A stretch of DNA of 24,614 nucleotides from a virus: positions 1 through 24,614 of the IMG/VR virus record IMGVR_UViG_3300030339_000226; one strand, given 5' to 3'. The notes beneath the pieces are model-generated. The model was not told the origin of the DNA. It searched no databases and saw only the letters and a program-made list of their open reading frames with translations. Shown piece after piece: positions 22,724-24,614 of the stretch (within the stretch, counting starts at the first letter, position 1; every line of letters starts with the position of its first letter). Position numbers and translations under genes: made by a program.

Positions 22724-22968
22724 TGTGATAAATTATTTTGAGTTGGATCAAACGGTTTTTCATTCTCAGTAACTTTTTGATTAAAAATGATAATTTCCGT
22801 ATCAGTTTCTTCGAAATCTACTGTTTTTTTGTCAATCTCTTGATATCTAACTTCTTTATATCCTAACGAAGTCAACATTTCTTCAGTAGGATTACTTACC
22901 CAGTTTTCACCAATTTTCATAAAATTGGTTGGGTAAATGAGTTCATTGTCTATTAATTTTGCTTTCAT
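22720..22968 (-). CDS. Small protein between tail fibre and holin
   Basis: 82 aa, starting MKAKLIDNELIYPTNF with WVSNPTEEMLTSLGYKEV. Small proteins with this start and the NPT..ML..LGY pattern occur after tail fibre genes in Bacteroidota phages as far as I recall, but no function is known to me. It lies 1 bp after the tail protein and overlaps the holin by 4 nt. Confidence 0.6.
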   Translation of the reverse strand: MKAKLIDNELIYPTNFMKIGENWVSNPTEEMLTSLGYKEVRYQEIDKKTVDFEETDTEIIIFNQKVTENEKPFDPTQNNLSQ

Positions 22969-22969
22969 A

Positions 22970-23770
22970 TTATATTACTCCTTTTCCGTTATTATCCATG
23001 TAAGCTTCAATTCCGTTAGTTAAAACAGCCATTTCAGCATCAGTTAGTCCTTTTCCGGCGAATGCAAATGACATTTGAATATTGCTTCCAAATGTCGAAC
23101 CATAAGCTCCTAAAAGAAACAAATTAAAATTAGGTAGTGATAAACTTGCGACAGTTTCATTACTGAATACATTTCCATTTTTATAAATTTTATAAGTTGA
23201 AGATGATAATCGTGAAGCTGTCCAGAATCCTAATCTTGTATTATTTGTCAAACCAGCTCCAGCTCCATTGCTCAATTCAATATAACATCTTCCTGATCCC
23301 CATGCTGTTTGAAATAAAAAAAAGTTTTGATTTGAATCGACGCCCATTTCCGCAGTATTACCTCCGCCTCCTGATGTTCTTGAATAAAATCCGGCTGATG
23401 AATTATTTTGTGATAAACGAACAGCCTGATTAGACATATTATAATTAGTATTTATATATGCTGTTGAATTAGTGAAGCCCGTAAAACCCTCTAATGCTGC
23501 AAATGTGATATTTACATCCTTAGTTGCATGATGTGCGTTTTTTACTAAGTTTCTCAAACTGCTTTCCTGAGTTTCTCCGGCGAGAATGTACATTATATCA
23601 AAATATTCAGATAATGTCGTAATTCCTAAGCCGGTTTTTAGATATTTTACAAAAGTGTTTATATTCTGAACCTGAGCTGGACTTAAAGGAGTTACCAGTC
23701 CTGTTATATATAGTACTGTTTCAGATTCTAATGAACTTTGACCAAAAAATCTTTTTGCGTAATGTGTCAT
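22970..23770 (-). CDS. Tail protein with lectin-like domain
   Basis: 266 aa. A helical head (about 20-65) leads to a beta-rich body with Gly/Ser/Asn turns and a concanavalin/LamG-like pattern: TYKIYKNGN, then NLFLLGAYGS, then the closing MSFAFAGKGLTDAEMAVL. This ending is common in phage tail fibres that bind host glycans. It follows the repeat-bearing fibre gene by 1 bp. Receptor binding is inferred. Confidence 0.6.
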   Translation of the reverse strand: MTHYAKRFFGQSSLESETVLYITGLVTPLSPAQVQNINTFVKYLKTGLGITTLSEYFDIMYILAGETQESSLRNLVKNAHHATKDVNITFAALEGFTGFTNSTAYINTNYNMSNQAVRLSQNNSSAGFYSRTSGGGGNTAEMGVDSNQNFFLFQTAWGSGRCYIELSNGAGAGLTNNTRLGFWTASRLSSSTYKIYKNGNVFSNETVASLSLPNFNLFLLGAYGSTFGSNIQMSFAFAGKGLTDAEMAVLTNGIEAYMDNNGKGVI

Positions 23771-23771
23771 T

Positions 23772-24614
23772 TTAATATTCTCCCCAAGAAGTTTTAACTA
23801 TCCACGTATTCGTTGCAGTTCTTACCTGTTCAAATACGAGCGTGTAGGTTTTATTAATTTTCATAGAAATTGCAGTGCCATTCAACCAAACAGGTGTGAA
23901 TCCAGAATATACTAATGTAGGCAGGACAACTCCGGTTGCAAAATGCAAAACTGATTCATTTAAATTCCCTGCGGTTGGTGCCGGAATTGTCAAAGTACTG
24001 TTAACTCCGGAAGGCAACGTGTTCAGAATGTTCGTCGGAACATTCAGTTGAAGTGCATAAGTTTCAGCGATAGCCGAAGCGGTTAGTACGTTCACTTTCA
24101 GAATAGCGTCAACAGTCGGGAATTTAACGCCAGTTCCATCAGGGGCTAAACTGTTTTGTTTGTTGGCAGAGTTTTCTTTTGTTGAATATACATTACTCCA
24201 TTGTTGCTGAGTAAGAACAGGATTATCAGTTGTTGTATCGACGTAACTTTGATAAGCTGATTTTCCTGTAGCACCCCTCAAATCACCAGTCTGGTAACTT
24301 GTGGCATCAGTGTCAGTAATTGTAAGAACACCAGTTCCGGCATTATATGAAGTGTTTGAAATACCACGTCCATCAGCACCTTTTAAGGCTGATAAAGCTA
24401 CAAGATTAATCCAGTTAGTATCACCAGCCAAACGCCATTGTAGATAATTTCCGTTATTATTCATTTCAACGGATTTACCAGCTGCGCCTGTTAATGCAGC
24501 TACTGAAATTAAATTAATCCAGTTTTCATCTCCGAGTAATCGCCATTGAATATAGCCTCCGGAAACCTGAAACTCCACAGTTTTTCCGTCATTTGAACCA
24601 AATTTTACCAAGTT
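23772..24614 (-). CDS. Tail fibre protein, 5' end cut by the window
   Basis: 281 codons (24612-23770 frame) are visible, with no stop before the edge; the apparent TTG at 24611 is probably internal, as the codon before it is AAC. The visible N-terminal part has two repeats of about 37 residues, GK[TS]VE...Y[IL]QWRL.GD.NWINL...AL.GA.G, and the edge VKFGSNDGKTVEF looks like the end of a third. This is a collagen-like (GxxG) fibre shaft, leading into a beta-rich head. It is the first gene of the visible late-operon end. Confidence 0.7.
   Translation of the reverse strand, partial: NLVKFGSNDGKTVEFQVSGGYIQWRLLGDENWINLISVAALTGAAGKSVEMNNNGNYLQWRLAGDTNWINLVALSALKGADGRGISNTSYNAGTGVLTITDTDATSYQTGDLRGATGKSAYQSYVDTTTDNPVLTQQQWSNVYSTKENSANKQNSLAPDGTGVKFPTVDAILKVNVLTASAIAETYALQLNVPTNILNTLPSGVNSTLTIPAPTAGNLNESVLHFATGVVLPTLVYSGFTPVWLNGTAISMKINKTYTLVFEQVRTATNTWIVKTSWGEY

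Overview
The window is a stretch of a temperate tailed phage (or its circular/extracellular form) of a Bacteroidota host. Evidence for the host: AT-rich DNA, a perfect Bacteroides-type promoter (TTTG, 20 nt, TATATTTG) at the early control region, A-rich leaders with few Shine-Dalgarno sites, a Bacteroidota-type tyrosine integrase, and a GCGTTAGGGATTG-type intergenic element that I remember as common in this phylum. Almost all genes lie on the minus strand, so they read right to left.

Layout from right to left. The right edge (22250-24614) holds a 5'-truncated repeat-bearing tail fibre, a lectin-like tail protein, a small linked protein and a holin. Next comes the lysogeny module: plus-strand integrase, a candidate attP whose core resembles a tRNA-Ser 3' end, and a plus-strand XRE repressor with a small companion gene. 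It is divided from the early minus-strand operon by a perfect 19-bp operator that overlaps the early promoter. The early operon (about 20080 to 14343) encodes a LuxR-type regulator, Cys-rich small proteins, a VapE-type helicase and many small unknowns. It is followed by a phage-type C5 cytosine methyltransferase with a repeated central region.

Between the methyltransferase stop codon and a small HTH gene lies the most interesting segment (10635-12464). It looks like three integron-style gene cassettes, each with its own attC-like site and no integron integrase nearby. They carry a small P-loop ATPase, a four-helix membrane protein and a coiled-coil protein. In each cassette the first bases complement the R'' box of its own attC over 9 bp, the signature expected of circular cassettes. 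This would be a CALIN-like array (attC sites without an integrase) inside a phage genome.

Left of this are small genes, a roughly 185-bp array of TGTAGTAKG repeats (candidate origin or control site), and the virion genes: two unknown proteins, an S49-type prohead protease, an HK97-like capsid protein with an unexpected hydrophobic N-terminus, and a capsid-linked unknown, ending in a strong terminator. A second block follows: a Stealth-like glycosyl/phosphotransferase, unknowns, a PLD-like protein, terminase small-subunit candidates and terminase large subunit. No portal or tail tube gene is visible; they probably lie off the left edge, and the map would join the tail fibre at the right edge if circular.

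All functional calls come from reading motifs by eye; no database search was run.
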